A stretch of DNA of 42,046 nucleotides from Bacteroidales bacterium (lineage in GTDB: Bacteria > Bacteroidota > Bacteroidia > Bacteroidales > P3): the NCBI GenBank assembly GCA_017429685.1, contig JAFROL010000043.1:1-42046 (forward strand). Direction: 5' to 3'. Below, one piece after another: positions 26,586 to 34,744 of this stretch. Position 1 is the first letter of the stretch; every line of letters begins with the position of its first letter. The translations under genes were made by a program, and so were the position numbers. The notes under the pieces were generated by a model, which ran no database searches, was not told the origin of the DNA, and saw nothing but the letters and a program-made list of their open reading frames with translations.

Positions 26586-26615
26586 CAAAGATACAACAAT
26601 TATACCATTCAGCAA
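26586..26615 (-). promoter_or_regulatory. Promoter of glyA
   Basis: Minus-strand TATCTTTG (26593-26586) with TTG at 26615-26613, separated by 19 bp: the canonical Bacteroidota arrangement. The ATG is at 26544. Confidence 0.75.
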
Positions 26616-26787
26616 AATATTTTTTATTTTACACTCTTTTTGTGAAAAAACATAAAGCCGTTTAATGAATGATGATTGGTTACCCTTTAAAAATAGCCGC
26701 GTGGCGTGGCGTGCTGTAGGCTCTGCCAATAAACGGCACAACATAATAATACAATTCCATATATGATAAATATTGAAAAAATATTTG
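26616..26787. other. AT-rich intergenic stretch, no gene seen
   Basis: Between the glyA promoter and the lipoprotein promoter. It contains a short GC-rich patch (CGTGGCGTGGCGTGC near 26700). No convincing frame, RNA or hairpin was seen. Confidence 0.5.
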
Positions 26788-26795
26788 TATATTTG
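26788..26795 (+). promoter_or_regulatory. -7 element (TATATTTG) for the lipoprotein gene
   Basis: TATATTTG lies about 75 bp ahead of the ATG at 26871 and fits TAnnTTTG. Confidence 0.5.
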
Positions 26796-26870
26796 TAGAG
26801 ACAAAGCTGATGTCATTTTTAATTCAAAACACTATAAAATAACCAATTATGAGAAAAAAATAGGTTTAAA

Positions 26871-27392
26871 ATGAAACACAGTATTGTTATCGGAATCGCG
26901 TTCTGCCTCACTCTCTCCGGATGTGAATCTTGGATGGAAGAGCATTTAGGCAGAACCATCGTTGATTTTCAGAATAATACAGAATACGAAATATCAGTAT
27001 ACTCAATACTGATCCCCCCGTATAGTTTACATACAATAATATATCCTGATACAAGTTTACCTTTTGCGATTCCACGAGTCGTCGACGTAAAAGCCGGAGA
27101 CTATCAGACAATTTACGATTCAAGAACCAATTTGGAGGATTTTTATAAAGAATATAGTACGGACACAATCTCCTTATTTGTATTTTCAACGGAACTGATG
27201 CATACAGCAGGGTGGGATTCCATTCGAAATTTCTATGCTGTTTTGCAACGATATGACATTAGCTTGAATGATTTTCGTTCGATGTTCTACCACCCGACCT
27301 TTCCTCCAACAGAAGAAATGCGGAACATAAAGATGTGGCCTCCATACGGAACATACGACTCAACCGGACAAGTTAATGCGCTAATTCGTTAA
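26871..27392 (+). CDS. Small lipoprotein of unknown function
   Basis: 173 residues with a lipoprotein signal (MKHSIVIGIAFCLTLSGC, lipobox LSGC, Cys18). The mature part is beta-rich (TIVDFQNNTEYEISVYSILIPPYSLHTIIYP) with a helical C-terminal half. No family recognised. It is more AT-rich than its neighbours, suggesting a different history. Its last codons (VNALIR, stop TAA) are made of the GTTAATGCG-type repeat that follows, so the original C-terminus may have been replaced by the repeat. It has its own -7 element and no co-directional close neighbour. Confidence 0.75.
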   Translation: MKHSIVIGIAFCLTLSGCESWMEEHLGRTIVDFQNNTEYEISVYSILIPPYSLHTIIYPDTSLPFAIPRVVDVKAGDYQTIYDSRTNLEDFYKEYSTDTISLFVFSTELMHTAGWDSIRNFYAVLQRYDISLNDFRSMFYHPTFPPTEEMRNIKMWPPYGTYDSTGQVNALIR

Positions 27393-27477
27393 TGTGCTAA
27401 CGTGTTAATGATACCGCGGCAGCACTAATACATTAACACATTAACACATTAACGCATTAACAGACTAACGCATTAAC
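27371..27477. repeat. GCGTTAAT-type hairpin element with ACCGCGGCAGCACTAA core
   Basis: Left arm of GTTAATGCGCTAATTCGTTAA-like units, core ATACCGCGGCAGC, right arm of ACATTAACACATTAACGC units. The arms are largely reverse complements and would fold into a long imperfect hairpin. It supplies the stop codon of the lipoprotein gene. Confidence 0.85.
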
Positions 27478-27529
27478 AACTGATTTCAAATTTCAATCCT
27501 CAATTTTCAATTATTTCAAATTCTTTTCG

Positions 27530-27537
27530 TATCTTTG
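27530..27537 (+). promoter_or_regulatory. -7 element (TATCTTTG) for the WG-repeat gene
   Basis: TATCTTTG lies 30 bp before the ATG at 27568 and fits TAnnTTTG. Confidence 0.6.
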
Positions 27538-27567
27538 CATTTTGTTTTGATAATATAAAAAGGCAAT

Positions 27568-28920
27568 ATGAAAAGAATCTTTTTGCTGATCACATTGACG
27601 GCATTTGTCGCCATAAACGCTGACGCTCAAAAACTTGCAATGAACGCCAGCACCAAGACCTACGGCTACAAAAACAACGAAGGCGCTTGGATGATTGCAC
27701 CTCAATTCCAGTATGCGTTCGAATTCCAAGGCCATTTCAAACGCTTCGCCGTCGTCAAAATCGACCGCTTCTGGGGCTGCATCGACAACCGCGGAAAAAT
27801 GATTGTCCGCAACATCTTCTTCACCAGCGACGAGGCCGAACAGGCCGGACGCGAATGGGAACGCGGCGACGAACCCGGCAAATGGCTCTACGCAGCTCAG
27901 AACCCCACCAGCGGCAAATGGGGCTTCGTCGACTACTACGGCAACTGGAAATTCCAGCCCGACTACGACGGCGCCTCGCAGTTCGAAGGCGACGAGCCGA
28001 TGAGCTTCGCCGCCGTCAAGACCGCAGGCCGATGGGGCTGTATCGACCGCAAAGGCGTGATGGTCATCGCCCCCACCTTTATGGAGATGGAACACGCACA
28101 ACTGGCAGGCAGACAATGGATCTACGGACGCCACTACGACACCTGGCGCTACCCCACCCGCGACAAGGAATCGGGCCGTTGGGGCTACGTCAACTACCTC
28201 GGCCGATGGGTCGTCGACGCCGAATACGAAGACTACGACTACTTCGGGCCCGACCACAACTACATCTACGCACAGGTGAAGCGCGACGGACGCTGGGGCT
28301 CCATCGACCGCAACGGCAACGTCGTATCCAAATGCATCTTCTTCACCCGCGACGACGCCGACTACGCCCTCAGCCAGAAAGAGCACGGACGCAACATCAA
28401 CGACTGGCGACTGCCAGTAACCGACATCGCCACAGGCAAATACGGATGGGTCGACTACGAAGGCGAATGGGCCATCAGCCCCATCTACGACGACGCCTCG
28501 CACTTCACCAACGACACCGGCCTCTTCGCCACCTGCAAGCTCGACGGCCGCTGGGGCAGCATCGACAACAACGGCGAACTGCTGTCGCAAATCGTCTTCA
28601 CCCTTAGCAGCGAAGCCTGGCAGGCAGGCTACGAATGGGACAACGACCAGGAGCTGGGTCACTGGCTCTACCCCATCCGCAACCCCGAAACGGGCTATTG
28701 GGGCTACGTCGACTTCAAAGGCAACTGGGTCATCGAACCCACCTTCGAGGACGCCAAGCTCTTCATCAAGACCTGGAACAACCGCGCTGCACCAGCCAAG
28801 ATGGACGGCCGCTGGGGCTGCATCGACCACACAGGCCAGTTCGTGGTCAAGAACATCTACAACACCTCCGCCGACGCCTACGAAGCCGCCCGCCGCTGGG
28901 CCGAGAAGAACAAGTTTTAA
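27568..28920 (+). CDS. Secreted WG-repeat protein
   Basis: 450 residues with a signal peptide (MKRIFLLITLTAFVAINADA). The rest is a chain of nine to ten WG-type beta repeats: WGCIDNRGKMIV, WGFVDYYGNW, WGCIDRKGVMV, WGYVNYLGRWVV, WGSIDRNGNVV, YGWVDYEGEWAI, WGSIDNNGELL, WGYVDFKGNWVI, WGCIDHTGQFVV. They alternate in two types (I-D and V-D/N), giving a double period of about 90-95 residues. WG repeats form beta structures thought to bind proteins or ligands. Probably periplasmic or surface exposed. The stop is directly followed by a GCGGAAA array. Confidence 0.85.
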   Translation: MKRIFLLITLTAFVAINADAQKLAMNASTKTYGYKNNEGAWMIAPQFQYAFEFQGHFKRFAVVKIDRFWGCIDNRGKMIVRNIFFTSDEAEQAGREWERGDEPGKWLYAAQNPTSGKWGFVDYYGNWKFQPDYDGASQFEGDEPMSFAAVKTAGRWGCIDRKGVMVIAPTFMEMEHAQLAGRQWIYGRHYDTWRYPTRDKESGRWGYVNYLGRWVVDAEYEDYDYFGPDHNYIYAQVKRDGRWGSIDRNGNVVSKCIFFTRDDADYALSQKEHGRNINDWRLPVTDIATGKYGWVDYEGEWAISPIYDDASHFTNDTGLFATCKLDGRWGSIDNNGELLSQIVFTLSSEAWQAGYEWDNDQELGHWLYPIRNPETGYWGYVDFKGNWVIEPTFEDAKLFIKTWNNRAAPAKMDGRWGCIDHTGQFVVKNIYNTSADAYEAARRWAEKNKF

Positions 28921-28967
28921 AAGCGGAAAGCGGAAAGCGGAAAGCGGAAAACGGAAAGCGGAAAGCG
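28921..28967. repeat. GCGGAAA heptamer array between WG-repeat gene and four-helix-bundle gene
   Basis: Six to seven nearly perfect GCGGAAA units directly after the TAA at 28918-28920. It ends 19 bp before the next ATG. Confidence 0.95.
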
Positions 28968-28985
28968 AATTTATAGATCAAGGAT

Positions 28986-29333
28986 ATGGCATATATTTTG
29001 CGCGACAAAAGCTTCGAGTTTGCTTTGAGAATTATCAAGCTGTACAAACATTTAACAGAAGACAAAAAAGAATTCGTCTTGAGCAAACAAATCCTGAGAA
29101 GCGGCACAAGTATAGGAGCCAATGTTCGTGAGGGCAAAAATGCACAAAGCAACTCAGTCTTTATCAGCAAATATTCAATAGCCTTAAAAGAGGCGGATGA
29201 AACACAGTACTGGATTGAATTATTATACGCTTCCCAATATATTGACCAGAAATCATACGAATCGATTGACGGTGATTTAAAAGAGATTATTGCGATTTTA
29301 ACCTCATCAATCAAAACAGTGAAAAGCAAATGA
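28986..29333 (+). CDS. Four-helix-bundle protein (S23/IVP, Avd-like family)
   Basis: 115 residues, all helical: FEFALRIIKLYKHL, EFVLSKQILRSGTSIGANVREG, SIALKEADETQYWIELLY, LKEIIAILTSSIKT. This is the TIGR02436-type four-helix-bundle family, first known from 23S rRNA intervening sequences and structurally like the Avd protein of diversity-generating retroelements. No reverse transcriptase is nearby. It lies between a heptamer array and pyrC and overlaps the pyrC start by 4 bp (ATGA). It is more AT-rich than its neighbours, so it probably arrived as a unit. Its function in this free-standing form is not established. Confidence 0.88.
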   Translation: MAYILRDKSFEFALRIIKLYKHLTEDKKEFVLSKQILRSGTSIGANVREGKNAQSNSVFISKYSIALKEADETQYWIELLYASQYIDQKSYESIDGDLKEIIAILTSSIKTVKSK

Positions 29334-30739
29334 ACGACAGCGGAAAATATGTAATTAAAAACGCCACTATAGTTAATGAAGGGAAAATTACAACCGGCGA
29401 TGTATATATTGACGGCGACAAAATAGCGGCAATCGACTGCGGCAGCTCCGCTTTCCGCTTTCCGCTTTCCGCTTTCCGCTCAATAGAGGCCTCCGGCCTC
29501 TATCTCCTTCCAGGAGTCATTGACTCTCACGTTCATTTCCGCGAGCCGGGGCTGACCGACAAGGCCGACATCGAAAGCGAGAGCCGCGCAGCAGTGGCCG
29601 GTGGCGTCACCTCGTTCATCGATATGCCCAACACCAAGCCGCAGACAACGACGATGGAGCTGCTGGAAGAAAAATGCCAGATAGCAGCCGAGAAAAGCGC
29701 TGCCAACTACGGCTTTATGCTCGGCGCCACCAACAGCAACATCGACCAACTGCTCGAGGCCGACCCGACGAAATACGCCGCCATCAAGCTCTTCCTCGGC
29801 AGCAGCACCGGCGATATGCTAGTCAACAACGAAAGCGCCCTCGAACGGCTCTTCTCCAAGTCACGCAAACTCATCGTCGCCCACTGCGAAGAAGAAGCCA
29901 TCGTACAGGCCAACCTGCACAACTTCAAGCTCGAATGCGCCGGCACCGACCGCGAAACGGCAGCACTCCACCCACAGATACGCACCACCGAAGCCTGCTA
30001 CGTCAGCACCTACAAAGCCATCGAACGCGCGCGCCGCTACAAAACGCGCCTCCACATAGCCCACATCAGCACCGCCACCGAGCTGGATCTGCTCAGCAAC
30101 CTGCCGCTCGAACAGAAACACGTCACCGCCGAAGTGACCCCCAACCACCTCTGGTTCGACGACCGCGACTATGCCGAGCTGGGCAACCTCATCAAGTGCA
30201 ACCCCGCCATCAAACGCAACGAGGACCGCATAGCCCTCTGGGCCGCCCTCTACGACGGCCTCATCGACACCATCGCCACCGACCACGCCCCCCACACCCT
30301 GGCCAGCAAGCAGCAGCGCTACTTCGACGCCCCAGGCGGCATCCCCAGCATACAGCACTCGCTGACGATGATGCTCGAGCCGCTGATGCACAACAGCTAC
30401 AACGCCGACGAGCAGCGCGAGTTCCGCGACAACTGGCTGCCTTTGATTGTCAAGCTGATGTGCCACAACCCAGCCAAGCTGTTCGGCATCGAAGGACGCG
30501 GCTTCATCCGCGAAGGCTACAAGGCCGACCTCACGCTGGTGCGGCCCAACGTCGAAAACCACGTCACAAAAGAAAGCCTGCTCTACAAGTGTGGCTGGTC
30601 GCCCGTCGAAGGACAGACCTTCCACAGCCGCGTCGAAATGACCTTCGTCAACGGACACATCGCCTACGAAGCGGAGAGCGGAAAACGGAAAACGGAAAAC
30701 GGAGAGCGGAAAGCAGAAAGACTGGTATTCAACCGATAA
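29330..30739 (+). CDS. pyrC: Dihydroorotase with two repeat-encoded segments
   Basis: 469 residues, class I type. The enzyme closes carbamoyl-aspartate to dihydroorotate in pyrimidine synthesis. Zinc motif DSHVHFREPG near residue 65, SFIDMPNTKP, HCEEE, LHIAHIST, EVTPNHLWFDD and TDHAPH are all present. Residues about 40-51 (SAFRFPLSAFRS) are encoded by a TTTCCGC array and lie on the N-terminal beta-sandwich edge, just before SGLYLLPGVIDSH. The extreme C-terminus (AESGKRKTENGERKAE) is a second array. Catalytic residues are intact, so the enzyme is probably active. It overlaps the preceding gene by 4 bp. Confidence 0.95.
   Translation: MNDSGKYVIKNATIVNEGKITTGDVYIDGDKIAAIDCGSSAFRFPLSAFRSIEASGLYLLPGVIDSHVHFREPGLTDKADIESESRAAVAGGVTSFIDMPNTKPQTTTMELLEEKCQIAAEKSAANYGFMLGATNSNIDQLLEADPTKYAAIKLFLGSSTGDMLVNNESALERLFSKSRKLIVAHCEEEAIVQANLHNFKLECAGTDRETAALHPQIRTTEACYVSTYKAIERARRYKTRLHIAHISTATELDLLSNLPLEQKHVTAEVTPNHLWFDDRDYAELGNLIKCNPAIKRNEDRIALWAALYDGLIDTIATDHAPHTLASKQQRYFDAPGGIPSIQHSLTMMLEPLMHNSYNADEQREFRDNWLPLIVKLMCHNPAKLFGIEGRGFIREGYKADLTLVRPNVENHVTKESLLYKCGWSPVEGQTFHSRVEMTFVNGHIAYEAESGKRKTENGERKAERLVFNR
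29446..29480. repeat. TTTCCGC heptamer array inside pyrC
   Basis: Five units of TTTCCGC read in frame as FPLSAFR, the stop-free reading of the complement strand. It is immediately followed by a perfect inverted repeat (ATAGAGGCC/GGCCTCTAT, 29483-29503). Confidence 0.95.
30668..30720. repeat. GCGGAAA/ACGGAAA array at the 3' end of pyrC
   Basis: About seven degenerate heptamers code for the C-terminal tail of dihydroorotase. The stop comes about 18 bp later. Confidence 0.9.
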
Positions 30740-30778
30740 ACATATAATAACGTATAACATATAAACAAATAAACCATA

Positions 30779-31207
30779 ATGAAAAAACTGATTCTCACCA
30801 TCATCGCCGTTGTTGCACTTTCGTTTGCCGCATCGGCGCAGATAACCCAAATCAAGAGCACCCAGCTGCCCGCGCAGGCACGCACCACCATCCGCAACGC
30901 CTGGAACGGTGCCCCCATCGTCGACGCCTGGCGCAACAAGCAAGGCCGCAAGGTGGAGTACAAAGCCTCGGTCGAAGACGGCTCCACCATCAAGTTCGAC
31001 GCCTCGGGACGCTGGATCGAGATGAAAAGCTACAGCGGCATCCCCACCAAAATGCTGCCGCAAGCGCTGCTCAAGCACATCGACAAATACTATGAAGGAC
31101 AGCAGATTGTGTGGGTCACCAAGACCCCCAAGCGCTACCAGGTGCAACTCACCGACGGCAGCAAGCTGGAATTCAACGCCAAAGGCGTATTCCAGGCCTT
31201 CCTGTAG
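30779..31207 (+). CDS. Secreted PepSY-like (DUF2874) protein
   Basis: 142 residues with a signal peptide (MKKLILTIIAVVALSFAASA). The mature part has two half-repeats of the PepSY-like type: VEYKASVEDGSTIKFDASGRW followed later by YQVQLTDGSKLEFNAKGVF, each a beta-hairpin ending in a G-x-x-F/W turn. These proteins are widespread in Bacteroidota and periplasmic. Their role is unknown; inhibition of proteases or regulation is proposed for PepSY. It is followed by a strong terminator. Confidence 0.85.
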   Translation: MKKLILTIIAVVALSFAASAQITQIKSTQLPAQARTTIRNAWNGAPIVDAWRNKQGRKVEYKASVEDGSTIKFDASGRWIEMKSYSGIPTKMLPQALLKHIDKYYEGQQIVWVTKTPKRYQVQLTDGSKLEFNAKGVFQAFL

Positions 31208-31266
31208 CATCGGACGGCATCCGTTTGCCGACCATCAACCCTTTAAACCCACAGACACACAAAAAC

Positions 31267-31297
31267 GCAGACAAGAATTCTTGTCTGCATTTTTTTT
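31267..31297 (+). terminator. Terminator after PepSY-like gene
   Basis: Perfect palindrome GCAGACAAGAA/TTCTTGTCTGC (31267-31288) followed by ATTTTTTTT. A classic intrinsic terminator. Confidence 0.95.
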
Positions 31298-31772
31298 GCA
31301 CCCGCCTCCCACCCCTGTCGCGTCTCGTCAAAAAAGGCCTCAATAACTTCCAAAAAACGCCATTTTAACAATCGGTGAGTTTTCTGCGAAATTTAACTTA
31401 ATTTTTTACGCACTACACTAAATTACAATCAATTACAAAACAATTTCAAAAAAGTTTAAAACACCCCGAAAAACTCGATTTTTGGGCTTTTTTAACTGCC
31501 TAAAAAACAGGACCATCTTCTTACCAAAGTTCACTCAAATTCTTACCAAACTTTTACCAAATTTCAGCGTCGTAGAATTTGGGCAAAATTTTGTCAGTTT
31601 TCTGTCCGACGGGGATGCGCGGCGGGTGGGTGACGACCGAATGACCGCTGAACAAAAAACGGGTGAAAATCGGGTGATGAACCGAGAATGCCTCAGGTCC
31701 CCATTCTCCTGCTACTCGAAGGCACAAAGAAGACCGTTCTGACGCCATTTTTGATATTTGAGCGCCAAAAAA
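31298..31772. other. 475-bp intergenic region upstream of aspA, no gene supported
   Basis: AT-rich. It contains an imperfect hairpin with T-run (31464-31495; CCCGAAAAA/TTTTTGGG) and three TTACCAAA motifs (about 31522, 31544 and 31554). An 86-codon frame (31482-31742) exists, but its protein looks random and I reject it. It could hold a 5' regulatory region or a small RNA. Confidence 0.5.
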
Positions 31773-31803
31773 TTGCAATATAGGAATAATGTTAGTACTT
31801 TTG
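31773..31803 (+). promoter_or_regulatory. Promoter of aspA
   Basis: TTG at 31773-31775 and TACTTTTG at 31796-31803, separated by 20 bp. The ATG is at 31876, giving a leader of about 65 bp. Confidence 0.7.
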
Positions 31804-31875
31804 CAGCGTGATTCGAAATTGTTTCATCACTATATCAAACTATCAATAAAACTATTAAACTAAAAAACATAAGCA

Positions 31876-33303
31876 ATGAACGATATAAAATTCCGTACAG
31901 AGAGTGACCTTCTGGGCACTCACGACGTTCCCGAAGAGGCATATTACGGCGTGCAGACCGCACGCGCTATGGAAAATTTTCATATCAGCGGACGCCTGCT
32001 GATGGACTACCACAACTTCATCAAGGGTATGGCAATGACCAAGAAGGCCGCTGCTATGGCCAACATCGAGGTTGGTATGATAACCAAGGAGCAGGGCGAA
32101 GCCGTAATTTGGGCTTGCGACCAGCTGATTGAGGGCAAATACCACGACCAGTTCCCCATCGATATGATTCAGGGCGGCGCCGGCACCAGCACTAATATGG
32201 CTGCCAATGAGGTGATTGCCAACCTGGCGCTGGAGCGTATGGGTCACAAGAAGGGCGAATACCAGTTCTGCTCGCCCAACGACGTTGTCAACGCCAGCCA
32301 GAGCACCAACGACGCCTATCCCTGTGCCATCCATATGGCTATGTTCCTTGAGCACGAGGCCTTCCTGCCCCACCTCGAGAATATGATCAGCGCTCTGAAG
32401 GCCAAGTCGGAAGAGTTTGCCCACGTCATCAAGATGGGTCGCACGCAGCTGCAAGACGCTGTGCCTATGACTCTTGGCCAAACTTTTGGCGGTTTTGCCG
32501 CTTCGCTGCGCGGTGAGGTGAACAACCTGAACCTCTCGGCTCGCGAGTTCCTGACGGTCAATATGGGCGCCACTGCCATCGGTACGGGCATCTGCTCGAA
32601 ACCCGGCTACAGCGAAGCCTGCATCAAGGCCCTGAAGAAAGTGACGGGATGGAACATCCGCCTGGCCGACAACCTGATCGAGGCCACCAGCGCCACCAGC
32701 TGTATGATTCAGTACAGTTCGGCATTGAAGCGCCTTGCTCTGAAAATCAACAAGATCTGCAACGACCTGCGCCTGCTCAGCAGCGGTCCGCGCTGCGGTC
32801 TGAACGAGATACACCTGCCCGAGCGTCAGCCCGGCAGCTCGATTATGCCCGGCAAGGTCAACCCCGTCATCCCCGAAGTGATGAACCAGGTGTGCTACAA
32901 GGTGATAGGCAACGATATGACCATCACCTTCGCCAGCGACAACGGCCAGCTGGAGCTCAACGTTATGGAGCCCGTCATCGCCTATACCCTGTTTGAGAGC
33001 ATCCACCTGTTGGAGAACGGTTTGGACACCCTCCGCACCCTCTGCATCGACGGCATCCGCGCCAACGAGGAACGCTGCCGCCAGCTGGTGGAGCACTCGA
33101 TCGGCATCGTCACAATGCTCAACCCCATCATCGGCTACAAGCAGAGCACCAAAATCGCAAAAGAGGCCAGCGAGACAGGCCGCGGCGTGTACGAGCTGGT
33201 GCTGGAGCACAAGCTGCTGACCAAGGAGCAGCTTGACAAGATCCTGCTGCCCGAGAATATGCTGAAGCCTATGGATCTTGAGAAGTTGAAAGCGAATAAC
33301 TAA
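31876..33303 (+). CDS. aspA: Aspartate ammonia-lyase
   Basis: 475 residues, full length. It deaminates aspartate to fumarate and ammonia, feeding fumarate respiration and succinate formation. Seen: ESDLLGTHDVPEEAYYGVQT at the start, then GAGTSTNMAANEV, SQSTNDAYP, MGRTQLQDAVPMTLGQ, and the fumarase/aspartase signature GSSIMPGKVNPVIPE near residue 320. It lies immediately ahead of nqrA, separated by a repeat element, and could be co-transcribed with the NQR operon. Confidence 0.96.
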   Translation: MNDIKFRTESDLLGTHDVPEEAYYGVQTARAMENFHISGRLLMDYHNFIKGMAMTKKAAAMANIEVGMITKEQGEAVIWACDQLIEGKYHDQFPIDMIQGGAGTSTNMAANEVIANLALERMGHKKGEYQFCSPNDVVNASQSTNDAYPCAIHMAMFLEHEAFLPHLENMISALKAKSEEFAHVIKMGRTQLQDAVPMTLGQTFGGFAASLRGEVNNLNLSAREFLTVNMGATAIGTGICSKPGYSEACIKALKKVTGWNIRLADNLIEATSATSCMIQYSSALKRLALKINKICNDLRLLSSGPRCGLNEIHLPERQPGSSIMPGKVNPVIPEVMNQVCYKVIGNDMTITFASDNGQLELNVMEPVIAYTLFESIHLLENGLDTLRTLCIDGIRANEERCRQLVEHSIGIVTMLNPIIGYKQSTKIAKEASETGRGVYELVLEHKLLTKEQLDKILLPENMLKPMDLEKLKANN

Positions 33304-33380
33304 CAGTGAATAGTGACCTGTGACCAGTGACCTGTGAGACGAGCGGGTTTGTTTCACTGGTCACAGATCACAGGTCACAC
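33304..33380. repeat. GTGACCTGTGA-type hairpin element between aspA and nqrA
   Basis: Left arm with GTGACCTGTGACCAGTG (33313-33329) and a further GACCTGTGAG. Middle ACGAGCGGGTTTGTTT. Right arm CACTGGTCACAGATCACAGGTCAC (33355-33378), the reverse complement with a 7-bp insertion. The nqrA ATG follows 10 bp later, so the element is the leader of nqrA. Confidence 0.88.
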
Positions 33381-33387
33381 ATATATT

Positions 33388-34743
33388 ATGAATACAATAA
33401 AAATAAAAAAAGGGTTAAACATCTGCATACCGGGGACCGCCGAAAAGCGTGTCTCCGATATGCATTTGCAAGGTTGCTTTGCTGTGAAGCCCACCGACTA
33501 TGTTGGCGTGGCCCCGCGACTGCTGGTCGCCGAGGGCACGGAGGTGCAGGCCGGCACTGCCCTGATTGAGGACAAAGGCAACGCGGCGGCGCGTTTTGTG
33601 TCGCCCGTCAGCGGCACGGTCAAAGCGATTGTTCGCGGCGAGAAACGCGCATTGCTGGCTGTGGTCGTTGAAGCCGACGGCGAACAGAAAAGCATCCGGT
33701 TCGACACCGACGCCACCGCTGCCGACGGAATACGCAAAACGATGATAGAGAGCGGACTGTGGACACTTCTGAAGCAGCGTCCGTTTGGCATCATTCCGCA
33801 AGGCGACGCCCAACCCAAAGCAGTCTTCATATCGGCTTTCGACTCGTCGCCCCTGCCCGTCGACCTGCCGTTTATGCTCGAGGGGCGCAAAGAGGATTTC
33901 CAAGCCGGAATCGACATTCTGCACACCCTTGCCGGCACGGTCCACCTTTCGCTGCAGGCGGGCAAAGAAAACTCGTTTTTGGGATCCATAAAAAACGCTG
34001 AAATACATTATTTTGACGGCCCCCACCCTGCCGGACTTGTGGGCACGCAGATTGCCGCCATCGACCCCATCAACAAGGGCGAGACGGTGTGGACTGTTAA
34101 TGCGCAGGATGTGGCAACTATCGGCCGTCTCTTCACAACGGGCGTCTACAACCCCGAACGGTTGGTGGCGCTGTGCGGCCCCGTGGTGGAAAAACCGCAC
34201 TACCTCCGCACTTTGGCCGGAGCCAGCATAGAAGCGGAAAGCGGAAAACGGAAAGCGAAAAGAGTCCGTTTCATCAGCGGCGATGTGCTGAGCGGCACGA
34301 CGATAGCTGCCGACGGATTCATCAGCGCCGCGTGCGACAAGGTGAGTGTCCTGCCAGAGGGCAACTACTACGACTTCCTCGGCTGGCTGCGTCCCAACTT
34401 CAAGAAATTCAGCTTCTCGCGCACTTTCTTAAGCGGATTTTTCAAGCGGAAAGCGGAGAGCGGAAAGCAAAGAGCGTTCACTTTTAATTTCGACACGGGT
34501 CGCCACGGAAGCGTCCGTCCGCTGTTTGTCACCGGCGAGTTCGAGAAGCTGGTGCCGATGGACATCTATCCGATGCAGCTCATCAAAGCCTGCATCGCCG
34601 GCGATATCGAGCAGATGGAGAACCTCGGCATCTACGAGGTGGAGCCCGAAGACCTGGCCCTCTGCGAGTTTGCCGACACGTCGAAAACCGAAATCCAGGC
34701 CGCCGTGCGCGCTGGTTTGGAGAAAATAAGAAAGGAGAGCTGA
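33388..34743 (+). CDS. nqrA: Na+-translocating NADH:quinone reductase subunit A, with two repeat-encoded segments
   Basis: 451 residues from the ATG at 33388 (MNTIKIKKGLNICI). The frame is open upstream, but that part is only repeat sequence. NqrA is the peripheral quinone-binding subunit. Recognisable: PVSGTVKAIVRGEKRA, FISGDVLSGT, VSVLPEG, FGIIPQG and PLDI-like PMDIYPM. Residues about 282-292 (AESGKRKAK) sit exactly where homologues have a charged loop before the ISG.VLSG motif. Residues about 353-363 (KRKAESGKQRA) replace a loop after FLSGFF. Both are read from GCGGAAA arrays. The rest is well conserved, so the subunit is probably functional. Confidence 0.95.
   Translation: MNTIKIKKGLNICIPGTAEKRVSDMHLQGCFAVKPTDYVGVAPRLLVAEGTEVQAGTALIEDKGNAAARFVSPVSGTVKAIVRGEKRALLAVVVEADGEQKSIRFDTDATAADGIRKTMIESGLWTLLKQRPFGIIPQGDAQPKAVFISAFDSSPLPVDLPFMLEGRKEDFQAGIDILHTLAGTVHLSLQAGKENSFLGSIKNAEIHYFDGPHPAGLVGTQIAAIDPINKGETVWTVNAQDVATIGRLFTTGVYNPERLVALCGPVVEKPHYLRTLAGASIEAESGKRKAKRVRFISGDVLSGTTIAADGFISAACDKVSVLPEGNYYDFLGWLRPNFKKFSFSRTFLSGFFKRKAESGKQRAFTFNFDTGRHGSVRPLFVTGEFEKLVPMDIYPMQLIKACIAGDIEQMENLGIYEVEPEDLALCEFADTSKTEIQAAVRAGLEKIRKES
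34231..34262. repeat. GCGGAAA array inside nqrA (first)
   Basis: Four heptamer units plus GCGAAAA, read in frame as AESGKRKAK. Confidence 0.93.
34445..34475. repeat. GCGGAAA array inside nqrA (second)
   Basis: Four units (GCGGAAA, GCGGAGA, GCGGAAA, GCAAAGA), read as KRKAESGKQRA. Confidence 0.9.
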
Positions 34744-34744
34744 G

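Noticed and set aside
27371-27477. Possible CRISPR array or tRNA-like structure in the ATTAAC repeats
   Set aside because: No spacers, unit length of only 8-9 bp, and a mirror arrangement that forms one hairpin.
27511-28830. 439-codon minus-strand frame opposite the WG-repeat gene
   Set aside because: Val/Ala-rich shadow created by the repetitive, GC-rich codons of the real gene; no promoter.
28986-29333. Diversity-generating retroelement, suggested by the Avd-like protein
   Set aside because: No reverse transcriptase and no template/variable repeat pair with adenine-specific changes is visible nearby.
31482-31742. 86-codon frame upstream of aspA
   Set aside because: Composition is unlike a real protein, it lies between a hairpin and the aspA promoter, and no family is recognisable.
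31855-33357. 500-codon minus-strand frame opposite aspA
   Set aside because: Antisense shadow of a strongly conserved enzyme gene.
33334-33387. Upstream extension of nqrA (18 codons)
   Set aside because: It is made only of repeat-element sequence; MNTIKIKKGLNI at 33388 matches the normal NqrA start.
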